Assembly: GCF_003752175.1 (NCBI RefSeq)
Contig: NZ_RJVF01000009.1
Span: 806,001-870,000 of the forward strand
Direction: 5' to 3'
DNA length: 64,000 nucleotides
Source of the DNA: Comamonas sp. BIGb0124
GTDB lineage: Bacteria; Pseudomonadota; Gammaproteobacteria; Burkholderiales; Burkholderiaceae_C
Positions 43,157 to 50,983 of the stretch are shown here, one piece after another; within the stretch, counting starts at the first letter, position 1; each line of letters starts with the position of its first letter. A program made the translations under genes and the position numbers. Below the pieces are notes generated by a model. The model ran no database searches, was not told the DNA's origin, and saw only the letters and a list, made by a program, of their open reading frames with translations.

Positions 43157-43510
43157 GCGGGATCTGCGAGGATGTTTGCTCGGATCGTGGCGGGCCGGGA
43201 TCACGGAGGGAAAGTCCGCACACGGCTGCATGCGGGGGAGCCGTATGGTAGTCCATCGCGGATGCGGTACGAAAGGGCCTGCGCGCCGACCGCTGCCTGG
43301 TGCACACGTGTCCCGTGGGGCCGCACGGTCTGCGCCTGCGGGGTAAAATCCGCACTGCTCCGGGGTGCACGCCAGTGCTGAGATTCAAACCCGTGAACTT
43401 GATCCGGTTCGTACCGGCGGAAGAAGAGCTTGGACTTGCCCGACGCGGCCGCACGACGGAGCGCGGCGGGGCAGGTGGCATTCGGAGCATCATTTCTCAG
43501 GTCATGAAAG
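43157..43510. other. 354-bp leader region upstream of the LuxE-like gene
   Basis: No gene is supported. It holds the promoter side of the response regulator gene (minus strand) and the TPP riboswitch at 43355-43430. Between the aptamer and the first gene, ACTTGCCC (43434-43441) can pair with GGGCAGGT (43469-43476), enclosing a GC-rich segment. This is a candidate expression platform; it has no U-run. Confidence 0.6.
43355..43430 (+). ncRNA. TPP riboswitch (THI element)
   Basis: The conserved thiamine-pyrophosphate aptamer is readable. P1 is GCTC (43357-43360) with GAGC (43426-43429). P2 is CGGG (43361-43364) with CCCG (43390-43393). The P3 hairpin is GCAC/GTGC (43367-43378), leading into the invariant CTGAGA (43378-43383). 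The second arm is GAACTTGATC with the P5 stem CCGG/CCGG (43404-43417) and the GCGGAAGAAG end. It lies 80 bp ahead of the LuxE-like gene, on the same strand. TPP binding normally shuts expression off, so the six-gene operon should be made under thiamine starvation. Confidence 0.92.
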
Positions 43511-44599
43511 ATGCCCATGGATACGCTTGCTTCCCCGGTCGCCGAGATCCTCGACTTCATCGCACAAGAGAGCTGCACCGACGCGCAGTTCGATCGGCTC
43601 GCACTGCGGCTGTTCGCCTATCAGTATGCGGCCAGCGGCGCCTACCGCAGCTTTTGCCAGCGCCGCGGCGCGACACCGCGCCAGGTCAAGTCGTGGCACG
43701 ACATCCCGGCCGTGCCCATCGACGCCTTCAAGGCCCTCGAGCTGCGCTGCGAACCGTCGTCGCCGGCCGAGCGGGTGTTCATGACCAGCGGCACCACGCG
43801 AGCCGACAACCGGGGGCGGCATTTCCACCCGCGGCTCGATGTGTACGACCTGTCCATGACCCTTAATTTCGCGCAGCGTTTCATGAAGGGGGCGGCGCAC
43901 CTGCCCATGGGCATTCTGTTCCCGGATGAAGAGGCCCTGCCGAATTCGTCGCTGGCGCATTACCTGTCGCTGGCGAAGTCGACGTTCGGCAGCAGCGGCA
44001 GCCGTCATTTCATGACGCCGCAGGGCCTGGACCTGCCCGGCCTGCTCGCCACGCTGGAAGACGCCGAACGCCAGGGCCAGCCGTATGCCCTGCTGGGCGC
44101 GAGTTACAGCTTCGTGCATCTGGTCGATGCCCTGCGCCAGCAGGGACGGCGTTTTTTGCTGCCGCCCGGAAGCCGGATCCTGGACACCGGCGGCTACAAG
44201 GGCCAGTCGCGGGAGTTGCCGCTCGAGTCCTTCTACGCCGACCTGTCGCAGGCCCTGGGCGTGCCGCGCAGCGACTGCATCAACATGTACGGCATGACCG
44301 AACTGAGCACGCAGTTCTACGACGACGGCAATGCCGCCGTGCCGTCGGTCAAGTCGGGGCCTCACTGGATCCGTTCGCGCCTGATCGATCCAGCGACCGG
44401 CCGCACCGTCGCACCGGGTGCGCGGGGTCTCCTCGTGCATTGCGACCTGGGCAACTTCAACTCGGTCACGAGCATCCTGACGGAAGACATCGGCCAGGCC
44501 GTGGCGGGCGGTTTCCTGCTGCTCGGCCGTGCGCAGGGTGTCGAGGCCAAGGGGTGTTCGCTGGCCGTCGAGGAGTTCATGCGGGCCGCGGCGGCATGA
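43511..44599 (+). CDS. LuxE-like acyl-protein synthetase
   Basis: 362 residues of the LuxE family, ATP-dependent ligases that form an acyl-AMP from a free carboxylic acid and load the acyl group on their own cysteine. Seen here: the adenylate-type loop MTSGTTRADNRG, HFMTPQGLDLPG, the ILDTGGYKGQSRELP block, MYGMTELSTQFYD and a conserved C-terminal Cys349 (KGCSLAVEEF), the expected acyl acceptor. First gene after the TPP riboswitch; start ATG 43511 (43517 also possible), weak ribosome site. Stop overlaps the LuxC-like start. No luxA, luxB or luxD is present, so a bioluminescence role is excluded; reduction of a thiamine-related acid is inferred. Confidence 0.9.
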   Translation: MPMDTLASPVAEILDFIAQESCTDAQFDRLALRLFAYQYAASGAYRSFCQRRGATPRQVKSWHDIPAVPIDAFKALELRCEPSSPAERVFMTSGTTRADNRGRHFHPRLDVYDLSMTLNFAQRFMKGAAHLPMGILFPDEEALPNSSLAHYLSLAKSTFGSSGSRHFMTPQGLDLPGLLATLEDAERQGQPYALLGASYSFVHLVDALRQQGRRFLLPPGSRILDTGGYKGQSRELPLESFYADLSQALGVPRSDCINMYGMTELSTQFYDDGNAAVPSVKSGPHWIRSRLIDPATGRTVAPGARGLLVHCDLGNFNSVTSILTEDIGQAVAGGFLLLGRAQGVEAKGCSLAVEEFMRAAAA

Positions 44600-46068
44600 C
44601 CGCGACCCGGGTCGAAGCCGGTTATCTGCCCGGACTGCCGAGCGCCGAGGTCGACTGGCAGGTGCTGCATTTCGAGCAGCAGGGCCGGCGGCTGGAGGTC
44701 GCCGTGCCGGTGCTGTCGGCATCGCAGATGGCCGCACTGGCCGCGCGTGTGCGGCGCGCCAGCGCCCTGCACCTCAAGACGATGACGGTGTCGCAGATCG
44801 TCGCCGTCGTCGACCGTGCCGTGGGACGGCTGCTCGACCCCGGCGATCCCTTGCGCCGGCAGGCCGACACCTGGCTGCCCGTGGTCACCGGTTACGACGC
44901 CGAGATGGTGAGGCTGGGCCTCAATGCCTTGCTCAAGACCTTCCGTGCACCGCAGCTCGACCGGTTCGTGGCCGAAGACTTTGCCAACCCCAAGGTTCTC
45001 GACGGCTTTCAGCCCACACCCAAGGGCGGTGCCGTGCGGGCCTTCGGCCCCGATCTGCTGGTGCACAGCTGGGCAGGCAACGTCCCCGCACTCGCGGTCT
45101 GGAGCCTGGTGTGCGGATTGCTGGTCAAGGCCGGCAACATCGGCAAGGTGCCCAGCGCCGAGCCGCTGTTTGCCGGCTGGTTCGCCCGCCTGCTGGCCGA
45201 CGTCCACCCGCCGCTGGCCGACTGCCTGGCCGTGGTCTGGTGGCGCGGCGCGGGCGATGCCGGGGCCTCGGCGCTCTACGCCCAGGCCGATACCGTGCTG
45301 GCCTATGGCGGCAACGAGGCGCTGGATGCCATCCGCAGCCGCCTGCCGGTCACGACCCGTTTCCTGCCCCACGGCCACAAGCTCGGGCTGGGCCTGATCG
45401 GTACGGCCGCGCTCGACAGCCTGAAAGCCCCCGCAATGGCGAGGCAGGCCGCCTGGGATGTCATGCGCTACGACCAGCAGGGCTGCTATTCGCCCCATGT
45501 GTTCTATGTGGCGCGCGGCGGTGCCGTGTCGCCGCGTGCGTTCGCGGGTTACCTGGCGGGCGAACTGGCCAACCTGGAGCGGCGTTTTCCACGCCGTGCG
45601 CTCGGCCTCGAGGAGTCCGCAGCCGTGGCCCGGTGGCATCACGCCATGGAATGGAAGGCCCTGTCCGCACCGGCCGATGGCACGCCCGATACCCTGATCG
45701 GCCCATCCGGATCGGCGTGGCACGTCGCGTACAGCGACACGCTGCAGCCGCTGTCTCCCACGGCCCTGCAGCGCACGATCCAGGTGGTCGGTGTCGACTC
45801 GCTCGACGCGGTGATCCCGATGGTGGCCGGCCACAGCCGTTTCCTGCAGACGGCAGGGGTGGCGGCATCGCCCGAGGAGCTCTTTGCGCTGGCCGATGCG
45901 CTGGGCGCTGCCGGTGTCACGCGCATCAGCGCCATCGGTTCGATGAGTTCACCGGAAGCCGGCTGGCACCACGACGGCCGTTTTAATCTGCTCGACCTCG
46001 TCCGCATGACCGAGATCGAGCGCTCTGCAGAATCGGCGGCCGAGCCGCTGGCGCCTTATGCAGACTAG
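44596..46068 (+). CDS. LuxC-like acyl reductase
   Basis: 490 residues of the LuxC family (NADPH-dependent acyl-CoA/acyl-enzyme reductase, aldehyde-dehydrogenase-like fold). The catalytic cysteine is Cys297 in the family motif DQQGCYSPHVFYV. Other blocks are FGPDLLVHSWAGNVPALAVWS, LLVKAGNIGKVPSAEP, TVLAYGGNEALDAIRS and the C-terminal GVTRISAIGSMSSPEAGWHHDG with LVRMTEIE. It overlaps the LuxE-like gene by four bases, as partners of a fatty-acid-reductase-like complex would. Expected reaction: acyl group from LuxE to Cys297, then hydride transfer, giving an aldehyde. The TPP riboswitch upstream makes the acid a likely thiamine fragment. Confidence 0.92.
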   Translation: MTATRVEAGYLPGLPSAEVDWQVLHFEQQGRRLEVAVPVLSASQMAALAARVRRASALHLKTMTVSQIVAVVDRAVGRLLDPGDPLRRQADTWLPVVTGYDAEMVRLGLNALLKTFRAPQLDRFVAEDFANPKVLDGFQPTPKGGAVRAFGPDLLVHSWAGNVPALAVWSLVCGLLVKAGNIGKVPSAEPLFAGWFARLLADVHPPLADCLAVVWWRGAGDAGASALYAQADTVLAYGGNEALDAIRSRLPVTTRFLPHGHKLGLGLIGTAALDSLKAPAMARQAAWDVMRYDQQGCYSPHVFYVARGGAVSPRAFAGYLAGELANLERRFPRRALGLEESAAVARWHHAMEWKALSAPADGTPDTLIGPSGSAWHVAYSDTLQPLSPTALQRTIQVVGVDSLDAVIPMVAGHSRFLQTAGVAASPEELFALADALGAAGVTRISAIGSMSSPEAGWHHDGRFNLLDLVRMTEIERSAESAAEPLAPYAD

Positions 46069-46081
46069 GCGGCAGACCGAC

Positions 46082-46828
46082 ATGGCCTTTCTCGACATGC
46101 AGGGTGTGGTCTACACCTATCCGGGCCGGCCGCCGGTGGTCGACGGTGTCGACTGGCGCATCGACGCCGGCGAGGTGCATTGCCTGGTCGGCCGCAGCGG
46201 CTGCGGCAAGAGCACCCTGCTCAAACTGGCGGCGGGGCTGATGCAGCCTCGGTCCGGCCGCATCCTGATGCGCGGCGAGCCGGTGCGAGCACCCGGCCCG
46301 CAACTGGGATTCGTGTTCCAGGCGCCGACCCTGCTGGAGTGGGCGCGCGTGATCGACAACGTGCTGCTGCCGGTGTCCCTGCAGCGGCGGCCGCGCGCCG
46401 ACGACATCGACCGCGCGCTCGAACTGCTGGCCCTGCTCGGGCTGGCCGACCGTGCCCGCCATTACCCGCGCCAGCTCTCGGGCGGGCAGCAAAGCCGGGT
46501 TGCCCTGGCACGGGCCCTGATCCTCGAGCCGCCGCTGCTGCTGCTCGACGAGCCGTTCGCCGCGCTGGACGCCATCACCCGGGGCGAGCTGCAGGACGAC
46601 TTGCTGCGCATGTGCCGGCTGCGCCGGACCACGGTGCTGTTCGTCACCCACGACATCACCGAGGCCGTCTACCTGGGCGACCACATCGTGGTGATGCAGC
46701 GCGGGCGGCTGCTCGACACGCTGCGCATCACGCTCGATGCACCGCGTTCGCAGGCCATGCGCCATGGCGCCGAGTTCAACCGCTACTGCGCGCGGGTACG
46801 CGCGGCACTCGACGGAGACACCGCATGA
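46082..46828 (+). CDS. ABC transporter ATPase, ThiZ/SsuB-like
   Basis: 248-residue ATPase with Walker A GRSGCGKST (about 39-47), Q-loop FVFQAPTLLEW, signature LSGGQQSRVALARAL, Walker B LLLLDEPFAALD and switch His in FVTHDITEAV. ATG 46082 (MAFLDMQGVV) is preferred; an ATG at 46058 inside the preceding gene is also open. It lies 13 bp after the LuxC-like gene and overlaps the permease (ATGA). With the permease and NMT1-type receptor it forms a complete importer of the ThiXYZ kind, known from comparative genomics for thiamine pyrimidine precursors. Confidence 0.93.
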   Translation: MAFLDMQGVVYTYPGRPPVVDGVDWRIDAGEVHCLVGRSGCGKSTLLKLAAGLMQPRSGRILMRGEPVRAPGPQLGFVFQAPTLLEWARVIDNVLLPVSLQRRPRADDIDRALELLALLGLADRARHYPRQLSGGQQSRVALARALILEPPLLLLDEPFAALDAITRGELQDDLLRMCRLRRTTVLFVTHDITEAVYLGDHIVVMQRGRLLDTLRITLDAPRSQAMRHGAEFNRYCARVRAALDGDTA

Positions 46829-47592
46829 CGACGCCATCCTGGCGAGCCTCTCTGGTGCCCTGGGCGGTGTTCCTGATCCTGTTCGTGGTGTGGGAATGGG
46901 CCGTGGCGTGGTCCGGCATTTCCGCGCTGGTGCTGCCTGCCCCTTCGGCGGTGATGAAGTCGCTGTGGGCTGCCATGAGCAGCGGGTACCTGTGGCCGCA
47001 TGTGCGCGCCACGCTGCTGGAGCTTCTGCTGGGCCTCGCGGGCGGCGGCGCGATGGGCCTGGCCATGGGCATCGTGCTGGCCGAATCGCCGCTGCTCGAG
47101 CGCTTGCTCAGGCCGTGCGTGGTGGTCAGCCAGGTCGTCCCCAAGCTGGCCCTGGCGCCGCTGTTCGTGATGTGGTTCGGCTTCGGCATGACCTCGACGG
47201 TGGTCATCACGGCGCTCATCTGCTTTTTCCCGCTGATGGAAAACACGTTGACCGGCCTGAGGCAGGTCGATGCACAACGCCTGCAGCTTTTCCGCATGCT
47301 GGGCGCCACGCGCTGGCAGACCCTGCGGCGCCTGAAGGTGCCGGCCGCGCTGCCCGGCATTCTGGCCGGTCTGCGCGTGGCCGTGGTGCTGGCGCTGGTC
47401 GGCGCCGTCGTCGGCGAGTTCATCGGCGCCAGCCAGGGGCTGGGCGCGGTGATCATCGCCACCCAGGGCATGATGGACACCGCGCTGATGTTTGCCGTGC
47501 TGACGGTGATCGCGGTGATCGGATTGCTGCTCTACCAAATCACGCTCGCCATCGAAAAATGGCTTTTGCGCTCTTACACCGACAGCCCATGA
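46825..47592 (+). CDS. ABC transporter permease, ThiX/SsuC-like
   Basis: 255 residues with six membrane helices. The EAA loop LFRMLGATRWQTLRRLKVPA (about 156-175) for contact with the ATPase is intact, and VSQVVPKLALAPLFVMWFG is typical of the SsuC/ThiX branch. Coupled by ATGA overlaps to both the ATPase before it and the receptor after it. Belongs to the TPP-riboswitch operon, so it should import a thiamine-related molecule. Confidence 0.93.
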   Translation: MTTPSWRASLVPWAVFLILFVVWEWAVAWSGISALVLPAPSAVMKSLWAAMSSGYLWPHVRATLLELLLGLAGGGAMGLAMGIVLAESPLLERLLRPCVVVSQVVPKLALAPLFVMWFGFGMTSTVVITALICFFPLMENTLTGLRQVDAQRLQLFRMLGATRWQTLRRLKVPAALPGILAGLRVAVVLALVGAVVGEFIGASQGLGAVIIATQGMMDTALMFAVLTVIAVIGLLLYQITLAIEKWLLRSYTDSP

Positions 47593-48665
47593 ACTCCGGA
47601 ACACACGGCACCATGCACACCCTTTCAGCTCCCGCTCGTCCTTCCGCCGCGGTTTCCCCGGCACGCCTCTCCCGTCGTTCGGCCCTGCTCGCGGCCGCCG
47701 GTCTGGCCGCCTGGCCGGCCGTGCGCGCCGCCGGCCCCGGCCCCGCCGAAAAGATCACCCTGGCAGGCTGGAGCAAACCGATCAGCGAAATCACCAACGT
47801 GCTGGTCGAGCCCGAAAAAGGCTTCTTCAAGGCCCAGGGCCTGGCGCTGACCTACATGCCGGGCGCAGGCGGCGGGGATGCCATCCGCAACATCCTCAGC
47901 GGCCAGGCCGACGTCGCCTTCACCGACCCGGGTTCGTTCTTCATGGCGCTCGACAAAGGCGAAAAGCTGCGAGCCATCTACGACATCTATCCGCAGAACG
48001 TCTTCAACGTGGTGTCGCTCAAGTCGGCCAACATCACCCGGCCTGCCGATCTCAAGGGCAAGCGGATCGGCGTCTACAGCCTCTCCAGCGGCACCCGCCA
48101 GAATCTGCTCGTGATGCTGCACCAGGCCGGGCTGAAAGAGTCCGACGTGACCATCGTCGTGACCGGCCTGCTCAACTTCGCGCCGCTGCTGCAGGGCCAG
48201 GTCGATGCCACGGCCGCGACCGATACCGGCCTGGTGGTGGGCAAACGCCGCGGCATCGGCGAGGTCGACGTGATGGAAACACGCGACGTGCTCAATGTCT
48301 CGAGCGATCTGTTCGTGGTGCGCGAGCAGGTCTACCAGGAAAAGAAAAATCTGCTGCGAGCTTTCCTCCGGGCCTATCGCGACAGCGCCGCCTGGATGAT
48401 CGCCCATCCCGACGAGGCGGCCACGCTGGCCGCCCGTTACGCCATCGACGGCACCGACCGCGAGATCAACCTCGAGGTGATCCGCCTGCGCAATGCCGCG
48501 GCGTTGCCTGCCGGCCAGGGGGCACAGGGCGCTGCGGCCGTGCTCGGTACCTTCGATCTCGATGCCTTGCAGAAAGCGGCGGATGCCTATCGCACGCTGG
48601 GCCTGATCGAACGACCGATCCGCGTGGCCGACGTGGTCGACACACGGCTGCTGCCTGCAGCGTGA
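47589..48665 (+). CDS. ABC substrate-binding protein, NMT1/THI5-like, Tat signal
   Basis: 358 residues. The N-terminus has a twin-arginine signal (LSRRSALLAAAGLAAWPAV, about 28-46), so the receptor is probably exported folded. The mature part is an NMT1/THI5-like periplasmic binding domain: ITLAGWSKPISEITNVLVEP, GAGGGDAIRNILSGQADVAF, KGKRIGVYSLSSGTRQNLLV and a C-terminal helix pair. This family includes the HMP/FAMP receptor ThiY and sulfonate receptors. Overlaps the permease by four bases; the SDR gene follows after 13 bp. Confidence 0.92.
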   Translation: MNSGTHGTMHTLSAPARPSAAVSPARLSRRSALLAAAGLAAWPAVRAAGPGPAEKITLAGWSKPISEITNVLVEPEKGFFKAQGLALTYMPGAGGGDAIRNILSGQADVAFTDPGSFFMALDKGEKLRAIYDIYPQNVFNVVSLKSANITRPADLKGKRIGVYSLSSGTRQNLLVMLHQAGLKESDVTIVVTGLLNFAPLLQGQVDATAATDTGLVVGKRRGIGEVDVMETRDVLNVSSDLFVVREQVYQEKKNLLRAFLRAYRDSAAWMIAHPDEAATLAARYAIDGTDREINLEVIRLRNAAALPAGQGAQGAAAVLGTFDLDALQKAADAYRTLGLIERPIRVADVVDTRLLPAA

Positions 48666-48678
48666 ACGAAAGAACCGT

Positions 48679-49446
48679 ATGAAGTTCAAGGACAAGGTCG
48701 TGCTGGTCACGGGCGCAAGCCGTGGCATCGGCGCCGGCATCGCACATGCCTTTGCCGCCGAGGGGGCGACGGTGGTCGTCAACCATGTGTCCAACGCGGC
48801 TGCAGCGGCCGAAGTCGTCGAACAGTGCCAGGCCGCAGGCGGCGATGCCTGGGCCGTCAAGGCCGATGTCGGATCGGCGCTTGCGGTGCAGGCGATGGTC
48901 GACGAGATCGTGCGGGAGACCGGCCGCATCGATGTGGTGGTCAACAATGCTTTCCGCCCCTATGCGTTCGATCCGGAGCGGCGCACGCTGTTCGACGACA
49001 TCGCGTGGCCCGACTATCAGGCGCAGTTCGATGGCGCCGTGGGCGGGGCTTTTCATGTGTGCAGGGCGGTGTTGCCGCAGTTCAGGCAGCGTGCGCAGGG
49101 CTGCATCGTCAACATCGTGAGCGATCTGGTCGAACGGCCGGTGGTGCCTTACCACGCGTACACCACGGCCAAGGCCGCGCTGGTGGCCTTCAGCCGCAAT
49201 CTGGCCACCGAGTTGGGGCCGTTGGGCATCCGCGTGAACTGTGTCGCTCCGGGCCTGGTCTACCCGACCGCGAGCAGCCAGGGCACACGCGAGTCGTTCA
49301 GGGAGTCGCTGATCGCAGCCACGCCCTTGCGTCGCCTGGCCCGGCCCGAGGATGTCGCCGGGCCGGTGCTGTTTCTGGCATCGGACTGGAGCGGCTTCGT
49401 GACCGGGCAGGTGCTGTTCGTGGACGGCGGCCTGGTGATGCGCTGA
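48679..49446 (+). CDS. short-chain dehydrogenase/reductase (SDR)
   Basis: 255-residue classical SDR. NAD(P) motif TGASRGIG (about 11-18), an NNAF strand in place of the usual NNAG, structural Ser in NIVSDLVERP and catalytic Tyr-x-x-x-Lys in HAYTTAKAAL; the closing PEDVAGPVLFLASDWSGFVTGQ is typical. It is the last gene of the TPP-riboswitch operon, 13 bp after the receptor. With the LuxE/LuxC pair making an aldehyde, the natural role is aldehyde-to-alcohol reduction, for example to a hydroxymethyl pyrimidine or hydroxyethyl thiazole. Substrate is inferred. Confidence 0.93.
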   Translation: MKFKDKVVLVTGASRGIGAGIAHAFAAEGATVVVNHVSNAAAAAEVVEQCQAAGGDAWAVKADVGSALAVQAMVDEIVRETGRIDVVVNNAFRPYAFDPERRTLFDDIAWPDYQAQFDGAVGGAFHVCRAVLPQFRQRAQGCIVNIVSDLVERPVVPYHAYTTAKAALVAFSRNLATELGPLGIRVNCVAPGLVYPTASSQGTRESFRESLIAATPLRRLARPEDVAGPVLFLASDWSGFVTGQVLFVDGGLVMR

Positions 49447-49548
49447 GGCGGGCGCCGAGACGACCGCTGGAAGGAGCGATGACGGCGCGCGGCCGGGGCG
49501 ATGCAGATCGGCTCTGCATGCGAACCGGGCGAATCGCCCAGCGAGTGC

Positions 49549-49809
49549 TTAGCGGCGCCGGCGCGGAGGCGCGGAGAACCCGGTTCGGGTTTCGATGTGG
49601 CGGAACGTGAGTCGGCCTTTGTCGAGATCGTACGGCGACATCTCGAGGGACACACGGTCGCCTGCGAGAACGCGAATTCGATGCTTGCGCATCTTGCCAC
49701 CGGCATAAGCGATGAGCTGATGGCCGTTTTCGAGGGTCACGCGAAAGCGGGAGTCGGGAAGGACTTCATCCACTTTGCCTTGCATTTCAATCAATTCTTC
49801 TTTGGCCAC
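49549..49809 (-). CDS. infA: translation initiation factor IF-1
   Basis: 86-residue OB-fold protein that binds the ribosomal A site during initiation. The sequence [59 protein letters not shown] and the RRRR end are standard. Slightly longer than the 72-residue E. coli form; this longer type occurs in Burkholderiales, which often carry two infA genes. Converges on the SDR gene. Confidence 0.96.
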   Translation of the reverse strand: MAKEELIEMQGKVDEVLPDSRFRVTLENGHQLIAYAGGKMRKHRIRVLAGDRVSLEMSPYDLDKGRLTFRHIETRTGFSAPPRRRR

Positions 49810-49842
49810 GTATCTCCTTAGCGTGAAGTTGGAAAACAGTCA

Positions 49843-50064
49843 TCAGCCGAGCTGATTCAGCAGCACCATGCTGCGTCCTTCGTCCATCGCGTAGCGAACG
49901 GCGCTCGCATCGCTGGTGAAGTCGGGAATGAAACGGAAAACACGGTCGTGCATGCCGCGGCGTATCGAGACGGCGGCCTGGAAAAAGCCGTTATCGGACA
50001 GCTTGATGAGCGGGGTGACAACGTAGTTGCCGACGCGCTCGATGTTGTAGTTTTGTAGCGTCAT
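49843..50064 (-). CDS. small conserved protein, hypothetical
   Basis: 73 residues beginning MTLQNYNIERVGNYVVTPLI and ending SMVLLNQLG; no membrane segment or signal. The frame is open farther upstream, but the added residues are low-complexity and the chosen ATG at 50064 starts the compact domain (SDNGFFQAAVSIRRGMHDR, then FIPDFTSDASAVRYAMDEG). It lies 33 bp upstream of infA on the same strand, so the two may be co-transcribed. Function unknown. Confidence 0.7.
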   Translation of the reverse strand: MTLQNYNIERVGNYVVTPLIKLSDNGFFQAAVSIRRGMHDRVFRFIPDFTSDASAVRYAMDEGRSMVLLNQLG

Positions 50065-50423
50065 GGCGTCGAGAAGACATCGCCACACCGGGCACATGTC
50101 TTCCGAAAAAAAAGGGGGGAGGGCGATCCAGTCGGTGGATCGGGGCGGTCCGTGATGCAACAAAACGGAACCGGTCGTGAGCTCGTCGCAACTGAGAGTG
50201 ACAGGAGGCGTGCAAACGACGACTGGGACACGGCTGCAGGAATCGCGGCCATGCGTCAAACGGGTGCCTTTAGAACGAGCAGAACGTAGGCAGACCTGTC
50301 AAGTGTAGCCGATCGGCCTGACTTGCGCCGATTGTCTTGACCGATTCCATGCAAACGCGGTGGATTGCCGGAATGGAGGCGCTCGTTGTCGCCTCTGTCG
50401 GAGCGGGCGGGCGATCGCTCCGG
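50065..50423. other. 359-bp region without a gene
   Basis: Nothing on either strand looks coding. It should hold the promoter of the small gene and infA (minus strand). It contains a purine run (A8 then G6, about 50106-50119) and, just past the DUF2789 stop, GC-rich dyads (GGAGCG/CGCTCC, GAGGCG/CGCCTC) without a U-run. Confidence 0.55.
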
Positions 50424-50678
50424 TCAGCTCTGGCTGGCCGCGACGGCATCCGCATGCAGGGCTTCGTTCAACTGGTCGACGATCAAGGCCCAGGGGGCAT
50501 CGGCCTTGATCTGCTCGGCGATGAACTGGCGCTGGGCGTCGCTCCAGAACGATGCGTCGGCGATGAGGGTGTCGGCCGGGAGTTGGTGCGACTGGATGAA
50601 CTCGGCAATGGTCTCGGGTTCGGCATCCAGGCCCAGTTGCAGAAACAAATTGGTCATCGTGGGATCGGCGCTGTTCAT
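50424..50678 (-). CDS. DUF2789 family protein
   Basis: 84 residues, all helical, soluble. MTNLFLQLGLDAEPETIAEF, then HQLPADTLIADASFWSDAQR and DAPWALIVDQLNEALH are the recognisable pattern of DUF2789. ATG 50678 has a strong AGAGGAAG ribosome site. Single-gene unit, divergent from the diguanylate cyclase. No function is known for the family. Confidence 0.82.
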   Translation of the reverse strand: MNSADPTMTNLFLQLGLDAEPETIAEFIQSHQLPADTLIADASFWSDAQRQFIAEQIKADAPWALIVDQLNEALHADAVAASQS

Positions 50679-50983
50679 GTCTTCCTCTTGTACGGATAGG
50701 GGGATGGATAGGGCAATGGATAGAGCGAACGACCATTGGAACGCGAGGCCGGGAGGGTGACAAGTCAGCGGTGGCCGCATATCGGTCGTATACCGGGCTG
50801 CGGAGGGGGCGGACCGGCCGAACCCGTCATGAAAATCGCGTATTCAGAAGGCATTGCACGCTTTCGTGGCCGAAAACGATCGTAAAACAACGCGTGTGGA
50901 GGGGCGCTGTTTGCGGTTTAGCCTCACGGGGGAGCGGCCTACAATGTTCCAACAGACCTTCATCGAAAAAGAAAGGCGTTGAC
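50679..50983. other. 305-bp divergent intergenic region
   Basis: No gene seen. It should contain promoters for DUF2789 (minus) and the diguanylate cyclase (plus). A TACAAT -10-like hexamer at 50939-50944, about 40 bp ahead of the cyclase ATG, is the best candidate; its -35 is poor. Confidence 0.5.

Noticed and set aside
43511-46068. Bioluminescence (lux) genes
   Set aside because: LuxE and LuxC homologues are present, but luxA, luxB and luxD are absent and the operon is led by a TPP riboswitch, so a light-producing function is not supported.
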